A model generated the notes under the pieces. It had not been told where the DNA came from, did no database searches, and saw only the letters and a list, made by a program, of their open reading frames with translations. DNA of 8,434 nucleotides from an uncultured cyanobacterium (lineage in GTDB: Bacteria; Cyanobacteriota; Cyanobacteriia; Pseudanabaenales; Pseudanabaenaceae). Position numbers and translations under genes: made by a program. This document shows, piece after piece, positions 1 through 5,535 of this stretch (the first letter of the stretch is position 1; each line of letters opens with the position of its first letter). Location: assembly GCA_903819605.1 (NCBI GenBank), contig CAIJEA010000219.1, forward strand, positions 1 through 8,434, given 5' to 3'.

Positions 1-23
1 AGCCCCGCTCTCGTTTTTTGGGT

Positions 24-1280
24 TTAAGCTAAGTATTTCTTAAAGACTAATGTTACGTTATGACCACCAAACCCGAAGGAGTTAGAAGTAGCAACATTAA
101 TTGTCATCGGACGAGATTTATTAGGCACATAATCGAGATCGCATTCAGGATCGGGATTTTCTAGGTTCATCGTTGGAGGTGCAATGTTGTTCTGTACTGC
201 CAAAACTGTTGCTACAGCCTCGATCCCACCCGAACCACCAAGCAAATGACCTGTCATTGACTTAGTTGAGCTAACTGCTACCTTGTAAGCATGTTCACCT
301 AAAACTTGTTTGATGGCTTTAGTTTCAGTCGAGTCATTCGCCGAAGTGCTCGTACCGTGAGCATTGATATAGTCCACCATATCAGGCATGATGTCACCAT
401 CTTTAAGGGCTAGAGACATTGCTCTGATAGCACCCTCGCCAGTGGGCGAAGGAGATGTCATGTGATATGCATCACAGGTGCAGCCATAGCCAACAATCTC
501 CGCATAAATTTTAGCTCCACGCGCTAGAGCATGATCGAGATTCTCAATAATTAAGATCCCTGCGCCTTCTCCCATGACAAAGCCGTCGCGATCGCGATCG
601 AAAGGACGTGAGGCATGGGCAGGATCGTCATTGCGTCGAGACATTGCTCTTGCTGAAGCGAAACCAGCAAACCCAAGTGGCGTAATTGCTGCTTCAGTGC
701 CACCGCAGATCATGGCTTGGGCAAACCCACCTTGTACCAAACGAAACGCATCGCCAATTGCATTTGATCCAGCCGCGCAAGCTGTGACAGTGCAAGAATT
801 AGGACCTTGTGCGCCAGTATGAATGGCTGTTAGACCTGCTGCCATATTACCGATCATCATTGGAATCATGAATGGACTGCAACGGGTAGGCCCCTTGGTG
901 CGAATAATTTCATGTTGATCTTCGAGTACCTGCAATCCACCGATCCCAGTGCCCAGTAGAACACCAATTTGAGCAGAGTTAATTGGTGTAATTTCGAGCT
1001 TAGCGTCGCGCAGTGCTTGTAGACTAGCGCTAACACCAAATTGAGCGAAGCGATCCATGCGTCGGGCTTCTTTGGCAGGAACGTAGTCAAGTGGATCGAA
1101 TCCCTTAACTTCTCCGCCAACACGACATTCATGATCAGTGGTATCGAAGCGAGTAATTGCAGTAATGCCGTTTCGACCATCGACTAGACCTTGCCAGTAT
1201 TCTTCGACCGTGTTACCGATCGGTGTGATTGCACCTAGTCCAGTGACAACGACGCGAGAGTGGGACTGAGGGTTTTGCAT
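24..1280 (-). CDS. fabF: 3-oxoacyl-[acyl-carrier-protein] synthase II (FabF, KAS II)
   Basis: This condensing enzyme of type II fatty-acid synthesis elongates acyl-ACP with malonyl-ACP, releasing CO2, in the cytoplasm. The protein is 418 aa from the ATG at 1280, close to the usual 410-420. The N-terminal RVVVTGLGAITPIGNT signature begins at about residue 9. The thiolase-fold active site is complete: nucleophile Cys168 in TACAAGSNA, His308 in NAHGTSTSAND, Lys340 in SSTKSMTGHLLG with His345, and the glycine-rich NSFGFGGHN near the C-terminus. The frame also extends to an in-frame TTG at 1295 (five more residues). I chose the ATG because homologues begin just before RVVVTGLG; neither start has a clear Shine-Dalgarno. 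The gene lies downstream of acpP on the same strand, 195 bp away, with a terminator between them, so its expression is probably partly independent. KAS II rather than KAS I is inferred from the motifs and the acpP neighbour. Identity as a condensing enzyme is very secure. Confidence 0.97.
   Translation of the reverse strand: MQNPQSHSRVVVTGLGAITPIGNTVEEYWQGLVDGRNGITAITRFDTTDHECRVGGEVKGFDPLDYVPAKEARRMDRFAQFGVSASLQALRDAKLEITPINSAQIGVLLGTGIGGLQVLEDQHEIIRTKGPTRCSPFMIPMMIGNMAAGLTAIHTGAQGPNSCTVTACAAGSNAIGDAFRLVQGGFAQAMICGGTEAAITPLGFAGFASARAMSRRNDDPAHASRPFDRDRDGFVMGEGAGILIIENLDHALARGAKIYAEIVGYGCTCDAYHMTSPSPTGEGAIRAMSLALKDGDIMPDMVDYINAHGTSTSANDSTETKAIKQVLGEHAYKVAVSSTKSMTGHLLGGSGGIEAVATVLAVQNNIAPPTMNLENPDPECDLDYVPNKSRPMTINVATSNSFGFGGHNVTLVFKKYLA
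588..595. repeat. HIP1 octamer (GCGATCGC)
   Basis: This is a perfect copy of the highly iterated palindrome of cyanobacterial genomes, inside fabF and followed directly by a partial copy. It serves here as a marker of the organism. Confidence 0.85.
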
Positions 1281-1339
1281 TTCGTTTGGAATCAATATGT
1301 CAAAAATTTCAAGAATGGCTCTGTAGCAATCAGAAAAGA

Positions 1340-1369
1340 CTTATAAGCTTTTGGGATTGTGAGTTACAA
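1340..1369 (-). promoter_or_regulatory. Candidate fabF promoter
   Basis: Read on the minus strand, a TTGTAA box (1364-1369) lies 18 bp from TATAAG (1340-1345), giving a predicted start about 50 nt before the fabF ATG. It lies downstream of the acpP terminator, where a separate fabF promoter would be expected. The boxes match the sigma-70 consensus only moderately, so this is a candidate. Confidence 0.33.
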
Positions 1370-1373
1370 GGTT

Positions 1374-1396
1374 CTTGAGTAACAGTAATACTCAAG
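1374..1396. repeat. Perfect 8-bp inverted repeat upstream of fabF
   Basis: The arms CTTGAGTA (1374-1381) and TACTCAAG (1389-1396) are exact reverse complements around a 7-nt spacer. The palindrome sits in the acpP-fabF gap, a few bases upstream of the candidate fabF -35 box. It could be an operator for a dimeric regulator or an RNA hairpin in read-through transcript. No T-run follows on either strand, so it is not a terminator. Confidence 0.5.
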
Positions 1397-1419
1397 CTGT
1401 ATAAGACAAAATCATTTTA

Positions 1420-1456
1420 TAAAGAAAAGAAAAGCTTTGTCGCTGAGCAACAAAGC
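1420..1456 (-). terminator. Rho-independent terminator after acpP
   Basis: On the minus strand a 10-bp stem (1447-1456 with 1434-1443, one G-U pair) closes a three-base loop. It is followed at once by a U-rich tract, TTTTCTTTTCTTT (1421-1433). It begins about 20 nt beyond the acpP stop codon. The GC-containing stem, tight loop and T-rich tail make this the best-looking intrinsic terminator in the left half. It separates acpP from fabF and could act as a partial terminator that keeps acpP mRNA more abundant than fabF mRNA. Confidence 0.8.
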
Positions 1457-1475
1457 CTTGAACTAAAACAGATGC

Positions 1476-1712
1476 TTAAGCAGCTTGTTTGCTGTCAATG
1501 TAATCAACTGCATTCTGAACAGTGGCAATCTTCTCTGCGTCTTCATCTGGGATTTCAACGCCGAATTTTTCTTCTAGAGCCATAACTAGTTCTACTGTAT
1601 CAAGAGAGTCAGCGCCAAGGTCGTTCGCAAAGCTAGCTTCAGGCTTAACTTCGGCTTTATCAACGCCTAATTGGGATGCAACGATGTCTTGAACTTGCTC
1701 AAAGGTACTCAT
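1476..1712 (-). CDS. acpP: Acyl carrier protein
   Basis: This small acidic protein carries growing acyl chains on a 4'-phosphopantetheine arm for fatty-acid and lipid A synthesis. It is 78 aa, the normal ACP length. The diagnostic motif GADSLDTVELVMALEEKFG is present, and Ser36 in DSL is the phosphopantetheine attachment site. The following EIPDEDAEKI and the four-helix acidic pattern are typical. The ATG at 1712 is the only sensible start; a weak purine-rich stretch (AGAGAA) lies about 8-13 nt upstream. The gene is followed by a strong terminator and then by fabF on the same strand, the pairing seen in many bacteria. Holo-ACP synthase and other fab genes are not in the window. Identification is essentially certain. 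Confidence 0.98.
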   Translation of the reverse strand: MSTFEQVQDIVASQLGVDKAEVKPEASFANDLGADSLDTVELVMALEEKFGVEIPDEDAEKIATVQNAVDYIDSKQAA

Positions 1713-1842
1713 TTACTTATTCTCTGCTTACAACCGAAAAACTTTTTAGCGTTTTTAATTTTATCGGATAAAGGTAGCTGTATATACACGATCGCCAAGA
1801 ACCTACGGAAAAAATCAATTTTTTATTGGCGTGAGGTCGGTC

Positions 1843-1871
1843 AAGTTATGGCAAATTAAGGCAAATGTCAA
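1843..1871 (-). promoter_or_regulatory. Candidate acpP promoter
   Basis: On the minus strand a perfect TTGACA (1866-1871) lies 17 bp from TAACTT (1843-1848), just past the glutaminase stop codon. It would give an acpP leader of roughly 125 nt. The -10 match is weak. The 162-bp gap (1713-1874) also holds a 10-bp palindrome, TGTATATACA (1779-1788), and a direct repeat of GGCAAAT. I see no terminator for the glutaminase here, so read-through into acpP is possible. Confidence 0.33.
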
Positions 1872-1874
1872 AAA

Positions 1875-2717
1875 TTATTTAGTCTCAAGCCAACTTTTTA
1901 CTTGGCGGATCATGAATTTTCCTGCTACAGAATTCCCGATTACATCAAGACTAGGACTATAACAGGCGATTACAGCTTGATTTGGCATAATTGATATTAA
2001 AGCACCACTCACACTGGACTTTGATGGCAAGCCAATATCTTTAGCAAATTCGGCTGAAGCTGCGTACATTCCACATTGGGTCATGACTTTTAACACAATT
2101 GGGATATTTAGTGACATCTCAGTATTTACTAGCAACGCCCCAATTTTAGCTAAGTCTTGAGCGCTACCACGTAGGCAGCAAATTTCCTCATAAACTGATA
2201 GATCTCGACTAGGACTAAAAATTATGTCTAAAGAATTTAGGCGATCGGAGATTTCTAAGTTACGGCGATTAGCAACCGATCGAACAGAAGTGAGCATTTC
2301 TAGATCTAAGCTCAAATTTGCGCCTGATTTCTGATTTAACCAATTTTGCAAAGTTTCAGATGAGGTTAATAGTGATGAAAGTGCGATCGCGCCACTATTA
2401 ATCATCGGATTTTTGGGCTTGCCTTCTGGAATTGAATTAAATGGCTCACTACTCGGCTCAGAATCAACGATTTGAAAAACCACATCGCCACCGAGATTTT
2501 CTAGCAAATAAAGTAATAAAAATGGCTTGATCGCGCTCATTAGAGGGAAATTTACTGCGGTGTCACCTGCCATTACAAAATCGCTGTTTACATGTTTGAT
2601 CGCGATCGCGATCATTTGTGGATCAACTTGAGCCAGCAACGGGATATAACTTGGCAACTCACCTTTATTTATTTCTTGTTGTGCTGTCTCTAGCAAATGT
2701 TGGAGATTTTCGAGCAT
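1875..2717 (-). CDS. Divergent glutaminase (GlsA family, serine beta-lactamase-like fold)
   Basis: Family members hydrolyse L-glutamine to glutamate and ammonia in the cytoplasm. The protein is 280 aa, shorter than the usual 305-330. Visible family landmarks, in order, are: YIPLLAQVDP (24-33); Ser61-x-x-Lys64 in PLMSAIKPF, the catalytic pair; EPSSEPFNS (87-95); GKPKNPMINSGAI (99-111) with Asn107; Tyr176; CGMYAASAEFA (215-225) with Tyr218; GLPSKSSVSGAL (229-240); and SPSLDVIGNSVAG (254-266). Departures stand out. The usual SERxTGDRNRA segment reads as TSVRSVANRRN, so its glutamate falls on Thr143. The GGVNP motif before the tyrosine segment is absent (NTEMSLNI instead). The ATG at 2717 has no Shine-Dalgarno; the sequence before it is A/T-rich. 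The gene is divergent from the porin and upstream of acpP, with no functional link evident. Family membership is solid; activity on glutamine is less certain. Confidence 0.88.
   Translation of the reverse strand: MLENLQHLLETAQQEINKGELPSYIPLLAQVDPQMIAIAIKHVNSDFVMAGDTAVNFPLMSAIKPFLLLYLLENLGGDVVFQIVDSEPSSEPFNSIPEGKPKNPMINSGAIALSSLLTSSETLQNWLNQKSGANLSLDLEMLTSVRSVANRRNLEISDRLNSLDIIFSPSRDLSVYEEICCLRGSAQDLAKIGALLVNTEMSLNIPIVLKVMTQCGMYAASAEFAKDIGLPSKSSVSGALISIMPNQAVIACYSPSLDVIGNSVAGKFMIRQVKSWLETK
2383..2390. repeat. HIP1 octamer (GCGATCGC)
   Basis: A perfect HIP1 palindrome lies inside the glutaminase gene. It shows that the divergent gene carries the host's own sequence signature and is not obviously a recent import. 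Confidence 0.85.
2602..2609. repeat. HIP1 octamer (GCGATCGC)
   Basis: A second perfect HIP1 copy in the glutaminase gene is embedded in a longer alternating GATCGCGATCGCGATC tract. Confidence 0.85.
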
Positions 2718-2842
2718 AAATTTTATTTTTTAAGACTCATTGCTGCTTTATAACAAGGCTGAAATTAGTGTTGCCTAACAAGATTCCGCTATACCATGAC
2801 TGCTCTAAATCTGCTTCACCCACACTGCGCCGATCAGAAAGC

Positions 2843-2848
2843 ATTATA
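2843..2848 (-). promoter_or_regulatory. TATAAT -10 box, candidate glutaminase promoter
   Basis: A consensus TATAAT lies on the minus strand about 126 nt before the glutaminase ATG. No good -35 hexamer is found 16-18 bp upstream; that position falls inside the arm of the 16-bp inverted repeat at 2858-2899. If real, the promoter may need an activator, or be controlled by whatever binds the palindrome. The leader would be around 120 nt. Confidence 0.4.
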
Positions 2849-2857
2849 GCTATCAAC

Positions 2858-2899
2858 TCCAAACAAGGAAGGCGAAGATCGCTGCCTTCCTTGTTTGGA
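2858..2899. repeat. Perfect inverted repeat with 16-bp arms
   Basis: Arm 2858-2873 (TCCAAACAAGGAAGGC) is the exact reverse complement of 2884-2899, around a 10-nt spacer. It can form a stable hairpin in either transcript. Neither side has a T-run, and no gene needs terminating here because the flanking genes diverge. It lies nine bases from a TATAAT box on the minus strand. An operator, a palindromic repeat element or a leader-RNA structure are the options; the sequence alone does not decide. Confidence 0.85.
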
Positions 2900-2902
2900 C
2901 AT

Positions 2903-2923
2903 GGTGTGAGCAAAGCTAACACC
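2903..2923. repeat. Small hairpin next to the 16-bp inverted repeat
   Basis: GGTGT (2903-2907) pairs with ACACC (2919-2923). After one G/A mismatch, AGC (2909-2911) pairs with GCT (2915-2917) over an AAA loop. It lies three bases from the larger palindrome, so the two form a tandem hairpin pair. Confidence 0.45.
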
Positions 2924-3140
2924 TACACTTTAGAATGATCTTTTTATCGCTTTAATGAAAGATTGATCTAAATTTCTATCTAAAAATTTATGCCGAAAAG
3001 CTCCAAATAGTTTTAGCTGCGATCAAAGCTAGGGTCTCTCTGGATAAATAAGAGTAAATAGGAGCTATATCAAATCGATCTCAGCGTACGGGCTCTCCAA
3101 AAAGCTAATTTGTATAAAGTAACTCTGATCCTCAACTCTT

Positions 3141-3160
3141 AAGATCGCTTTAGCGAGCTT
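3141..3160. repeat. Small hairpin before the 14-bp inverted repeat
   Basis: AAG-x-TCGCT (3141-3149) pairs with AGCGA-x-CTT (3152-3160) across a two-base loop, with one A/G mismatch. As drawn the loop is too small for RNA, so one inner pair would open. It sits four bases from the larger inverted repeat at 3165, repeating the big-plus-small hairpin layout seen at 2858-2923. Confidence 0.4.
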
Positions 3161-3164
3161 AATC

Positions 3165-3199
3165 CCAAATAAAAAATGGCGTAGGCATTTTTTATTTGG
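3165..3199. repeat. Perfect inverted repeat with 14-bp arms
   Basis: Arm 3165-3178 (CCAAATAAAAAATG) is the exact reverse complement of 3186-3199, with a 7-nt loop. An outer GAGC (3155-3158) can also pair with GCTC (3201-3204) across a bulge. The right arm carries six T, which superficially resembles a terminator tail, but no plus-strand gene lies upstream. It is about 30 bp upstream of the porin promoter candidate. A regulatory or repeat-element origin is more likely than termination. Confidence 0.8.
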
Positions 3200-3227
3200 T
3201 GCTCTAAAATATCAGCCAAATATTCCT

Positions 3228-3256
3228 TTGACATCCACAGCTAACAAGTTTACCCT
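3228..3256 (+). promoter_or_regulatory. Candidate porin promoter
   Basis: A perfect TTGACA (3228-3233) is followed after 17 bp by TACCCT (3251-3256), which matches only part of the -10 consensus. A better-looking TATAAA (3257-3262) lies slightly too far away for the same -35 box. Either choice puts the start roughly 20-30 nt before the porin ATG. No Fur-type iron box is obvious, although some porins of this class are iron-linked. Confidence 0.38.
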
Positions 3257-3290
3257 TATAAATTAGGTGTAGAAGAGGGTAATCTCTAGA

Positions 3291-4943
3291 ATGTTTAAGG
3301 TCAAAGGTTCAGTTGTTCGCAATTTAAGCTGCCTATCTTTTTTGGCAACCCTATCTGTATCGCCAAATCTGGCTCATGCAGAGAAAACTCAATCTATAAC
3401 AAACGACGATCCTTACAAGGCTATACAGCTAAAGACCGAGCCTCAAACGACAGCGCAAAATGTAACTTCTGTATCACAATTGAGTGATGTTAAGCCAACT
3501 GATTGGGCTTTCACTGCATTGCAATCACTGGTCGAACGCTATGGTTGTATAGCTGGATATCCAGATCGCACCTTTCGCGGCAAACAAGCCACCAGTCGTT
3601 ACGAATTTGCCGCAGGTTTGAATGCTTGCTTGGACAAGATCAACGAAATTATCTCAGCAGGACTAGCTGATAAGGTTAGCAAAGAAGATTTAGCAACTCT
3701 GCAAAAATTACAAGAAGAATTTGCCGCAGAACTTGCAACCTTACGCGGTCGTGTTGATGCCCTCGATGCCAAAACTGCCAAGCTCGAAGCGCAACAATTC
3801 TCAACCACTACAAAACTCAATGGTGAAATTATCTTCTCTACCACAGCAGGTAGCGGTGGACCAAACAATAAATCATCGAATGTAACATTTGGATATCGCG
3901 CTCGCCTTGTTCTCAATACAAGCTTTACTGGCAAGGACTTATTGAGAACTCGCCTTGAGGCAGGTAATAATTTTGGCAGCACAGGCGATCCTTCTAGTCT
4001 TGCGGCATTATTAGGTACTAACACCGCAAGAATTGGACCAGGTTCTGGTAACACCATAGGAACAAGCGCACCTGCCAATTCTCCCGCCAATACTTTTAAC
4101 CTAAGCGTACTGGACTATAAGTTCCCAATTTTTGATGGCAAGGTGAATGTCTACATCGCGCCCGTAAGTTTCCCTGATGAGTTTTTCACAGTTCTTTCTC
4201 CAACAGCTAGTAACGGACAAGGTTCTATTTCGAGATTTGGTCGTTTCGATCCATTGATGCGAATTGCAGGTACAACTTCTCTAGTAGGCTTTGACTGGGC
4301 AATTGCAGACAAAGTTAGACTACAAGCTGGTTATGGAGCGTCTGCCCCTGCTAATGCGTCTCCTGGCGGGCAAGGTGGATTGTTTGGAGGCTCGACTATT
4401 GCTCTAGTGCAGCTTTTATTCAAACCTACTGACAATCTAGATGCTTCTGTTACCTACTCTAATACTTATCATCAGTCCAACTCTTTAGGCACTGGTTTAG
4501 TTAATACTGCAACAGAATCGATTAGTGCTACTGGAGTTACCTCTATTAGAGCTAATTCAATTGGAGGTAACTTGGCTTGGAAAGTCACTCCCAAACTCAC
4601 TTTCCATACTTGGGGAACTGTGATTTTTGCAGACTCAGTAAATAATTCTGCATCCACAACCTTTACAAGCTGGATCACAGGGTTGACCCTCAATGATCTA
4701 TTTAGTGAAGGTAGTTCTGGCAGCATTCTATTTGGTCAACCAATTAACCGCACATCTGCCAGTGGATTGGCAACTTTAGGATCTGTGAATGCTACTCCTT
4801 ATCATTTAGAACTGTTCTATCGCTATCGAGTTAGTAAGAATATTAGTATTACTCCAGGCGTTTTCTGGGTATTTAATCCAGAAGGGGTCAATACTAACTC
4901 CACTGTGACTGTTGGCGTTATCCGTACTACATTCACTTTCTAA
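3291..4943 (+). CDS. Cyanobacterial SLH-domain outer-membrane porin (OprB/iron-uptake porin type)
   Basis: This is a beta-barrel channel of the outer membrane, of the type annotated in cyanobacteria as iron-uptake or OprB-like porin. The 550-aa protein starts with a signal peptide (1-30): basic MFKVKGSVVR, a hydrophobic core, and a likely signal peptidase I site after AHA at 30. An SLH domain follows (about 61-116), with DVKPTDWAFTALQSLVERYG, GYPDRTFRG and TRYEFAAGLN-like segments and two cysteines, Cys86 and Cys113, that I recall as common in this family. Residues about 130-168 form a heptad-like coiled coil (LATLRGRVDALDAKTAKLEA). The remainder is the Ser/Thr/Gly/Asn-rich barrel with alternating hydrophobic strands, ending in a terminal phenylalanine typical of outer-membrane proteins. 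The SLH domain in such porins is thought to anchor to peptidoglycan-linked polymer. AGAGGG about 11 nt upstream supports the ATG. It is monocistronic, closed by a terminator. What it transports cannot be told from the sequence. Confidence 0.93.
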   Translation: MFKVKGSVVRNLSCLSFLATLSVSPNLAHAEKTQSITNDDPYKAIQLKTEPQTTAQNVTSVSQLSDVKPTDWAFTALQSLVERYGCIAGYPDRTFRGKQATSRYEFAAGLNACLDKINEIISAGLADKVSKEDLATLQKLQEEFAAELATLRGRVDALDAKTAKLEAQQFSTTTKLNGEIIFSTTAGSGGPNNKSSNVTFGYRARLVLNTSFTGKDLLRTRLEAGNNFGSTGDPSSLAALLGTNTARIGPGSGNTIGTSAPANSPANTFNLSVLDYKFPIFDGKVNVYIAPVSFPDEFFTVLSPTASNGQGSISRFGRFDPLMRIAGTTSLVGFDWAIADKVRLQAGYGASAPANASPGGQGGLFGGSTIALVQLLFKPTDNLDASVTYSNTYHQSNSLGTGLVNTATESISATGVTSIRANSIGGNLAWKVTPKLTFHTWGTVIFADSVNNSASTTFTSWITGLTLNDLFSEGSSGSILFGQPINRTSASGLATLGSVNATPYHLELFYRYRVSKNISITPGVFWVFNPEGVNTNSTVTVGVIRTTFTF

Positions 4944-4954
4944 AGAGATATCAG

Positions 4955-4983
4955 AGGCACGCCTTGCGTGCCTTTATAATTTA
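4955..4983 (+). terminator. Rho-independent terminator of the porin gene
   Basis: AGGCACGC (4955-4962) pairs perfectly with GCGTGCCT (4966-4973) over a CTT loop. A T-rich run continues to about 4982. It starts 11 nt after the porin stop codon. The GC-rich 8-bp stem makes it a confident call, although the tail is interrupted by A residues. Confidence 0.82.
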
Positions 4984-5022
4984 AAGATAAGAATGTTTAA
5001 CTACTTGACATTCTTATCTTTA
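4982..5022. repeat. Perfect inverted repeat with 15-bp arms upstream of the cupin gene
   Basis: Arm 4982-4996 (TAAAGATAAGAATGT) is the exact reverse complement of 5008-5022, with an 11-nt spacer. Its right arm overlaps the TTGACA box at 5005-5010. No T-run follows on the plus strand, and the stem is AT-rich, so it reads more like an operator or a leader structure than a second terminator. It lies 50 bp before the first gene of the cupin-SDR cluster. Confidence 0.8.
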
Positions 5023-5037
5023 GAAAAGTCCTATTAT
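5005..5037 (+). promoter_or_regulatory. Candidate promoter of the cupin-SDR cluster
   Basis: A perfect TTGACA (5005-5010) is embedded in the inverted repeat. A good TATTAT (5032-5037) lies 21 bp away, longer than ideal; TCCTAT (5029-5034) has 18-bp spacing but a poor match. The start would fall around 5041-5045, leaving a leader of about 30 nt with the GGAG ribosome-binding site. Overlap of the -35 box with the palindrome suggests repression or regulated access. Confidence 0.4.
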
Positions 5038-5071
5038 TTAGTGCTATCAAATTTTGATGGAGAAATAAGCT

Positions 5072-5521
5072 ATGACAACGATCGCGAAACAAGATCAAGA
5101 TCTCGCAAGTGTAATGAAAAATGATGGAGTCGCTAAGGCCAATACCCATGACAGCATCAATCGAATTTTTAACCGTCTAGAAGACATCAAAAAAGAGATG
5201 GGCGAACCATCTTGGTCAGTGCGTCTTATTTATACAGACATGATGAGTGCTGTCATGATTTGCCAAAAACCTGGTGAAAGCAATCGCACGCATTATCATG
5301 CCAATGAAGATGAATGGTGGGTGGTAATGGAAGGTGAACTAGAGTGGGATGTTGATGGTCATGGCTCCTACCGCGCCAAAAAAGATGACATCATTTTTGT
5401 ACCGCGCAAGGTAATTCATAATATTCGAGTTGTTGGCGATCAACCATCGATTCGTTTGGCGATCGGGAAGCCCGATGTCAATCACATTTTTGTTGAGGAT
5501 CACGTTTTTGCTGTGAATTAG
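5072..5521 (+). CDS. Cupin-2 domain protein, metal-binding residues intact
   Basis: This is a small single-domain cupin of 149 aa; the family includes isomerases, dioxygenases and sugar-binding regulators, so the fold does not fix the function. Cupin motif 1 is complete: Gly68, His74-x-His76, Glu81 after four residues, and Gly88 after six more (HYHANEDEWWVVMEG). Motif 2 is VPRKVIHNI with Pro111 and His116. The four likely metal ligands are therefore His74, His76, Glu81 and His116. About 50 residues precede the core, including a charged, probably helical segment, NRIFNRLEDIKKEMG. No signal peptide is present, so the protein is cytoplasmic. A clear GGAG nine bases upstream supports the ATG at 5072. 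It is the first gene of a plus-strand cluster, 14 bp before an SDR gene, so it is very probably co-transcribed and may act on the same metabolite. The substrate is unknown. Confidence 0.87.
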   Translation: MTTIAKQDQDLASVMKNDGVAKANTHDSINRIFNRLEDIKKEMGEPSWSVRLIYTDMMSAVMICQKPGESNRTHYHANEDEWWVVMEGELEWDVDGHGSYRAKKDDIIFVPRKVIHNIRVVGDQPSIRLAIGKPDVNHIFVEDHVFAVN

Positions 5522-5535
5522 TTGATACGGCAATT

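Larger units (their letters stand above)
2718..3290. other. 573-bp divergent intergenic region rich in palindromes
   Basis: This gap separates the leftward glutaminase from the rightward porin. It contains two long perfect inverted repeats (2858-2899 and 3165-3199), each beside a smaller hairpin (2903-2923 and 3141-3160). A TATAAT box at 2843-2848 faces the glutaminase, and a TTGACA-based promoter candidate at 3228-3256 faces the porin. A 61-codon minus-strand frame with a GTG start (2737-2922) runs through the first palindrome; it has no recognisable domain. I see no tRNA or known riboswitch here. Confidence 0.6.

Noticed and set aside
1..20. GC-rich stretch followed by TTTTTT at the left edge, resembling the second half of a plus-strand terminator.
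   Set aside because: The first arm would lie outside the window, so no stem can be shown.
1281..1295. TTG start at 1295 for fabF, adding five residues.
   Set aside because: The ATG at 1280 sits at the usual distance from the RVVVTGLG motif, and the TTG has no ribosome-binding site.
2718..2836. Possible glutamine-type riboswitch in the long glutaminase leader.
   Set aside because: I could not find the conserved core I recall for the cyanobacterial glnA RNA motif, nor a matching multi-stem layout.
3599..4090. Long minus-strand open frame inside the porin gene.
   Set aside because: It is antisense to a well-supported coding sequence and shows no domain or ribosome-binding site; a shadow frame.
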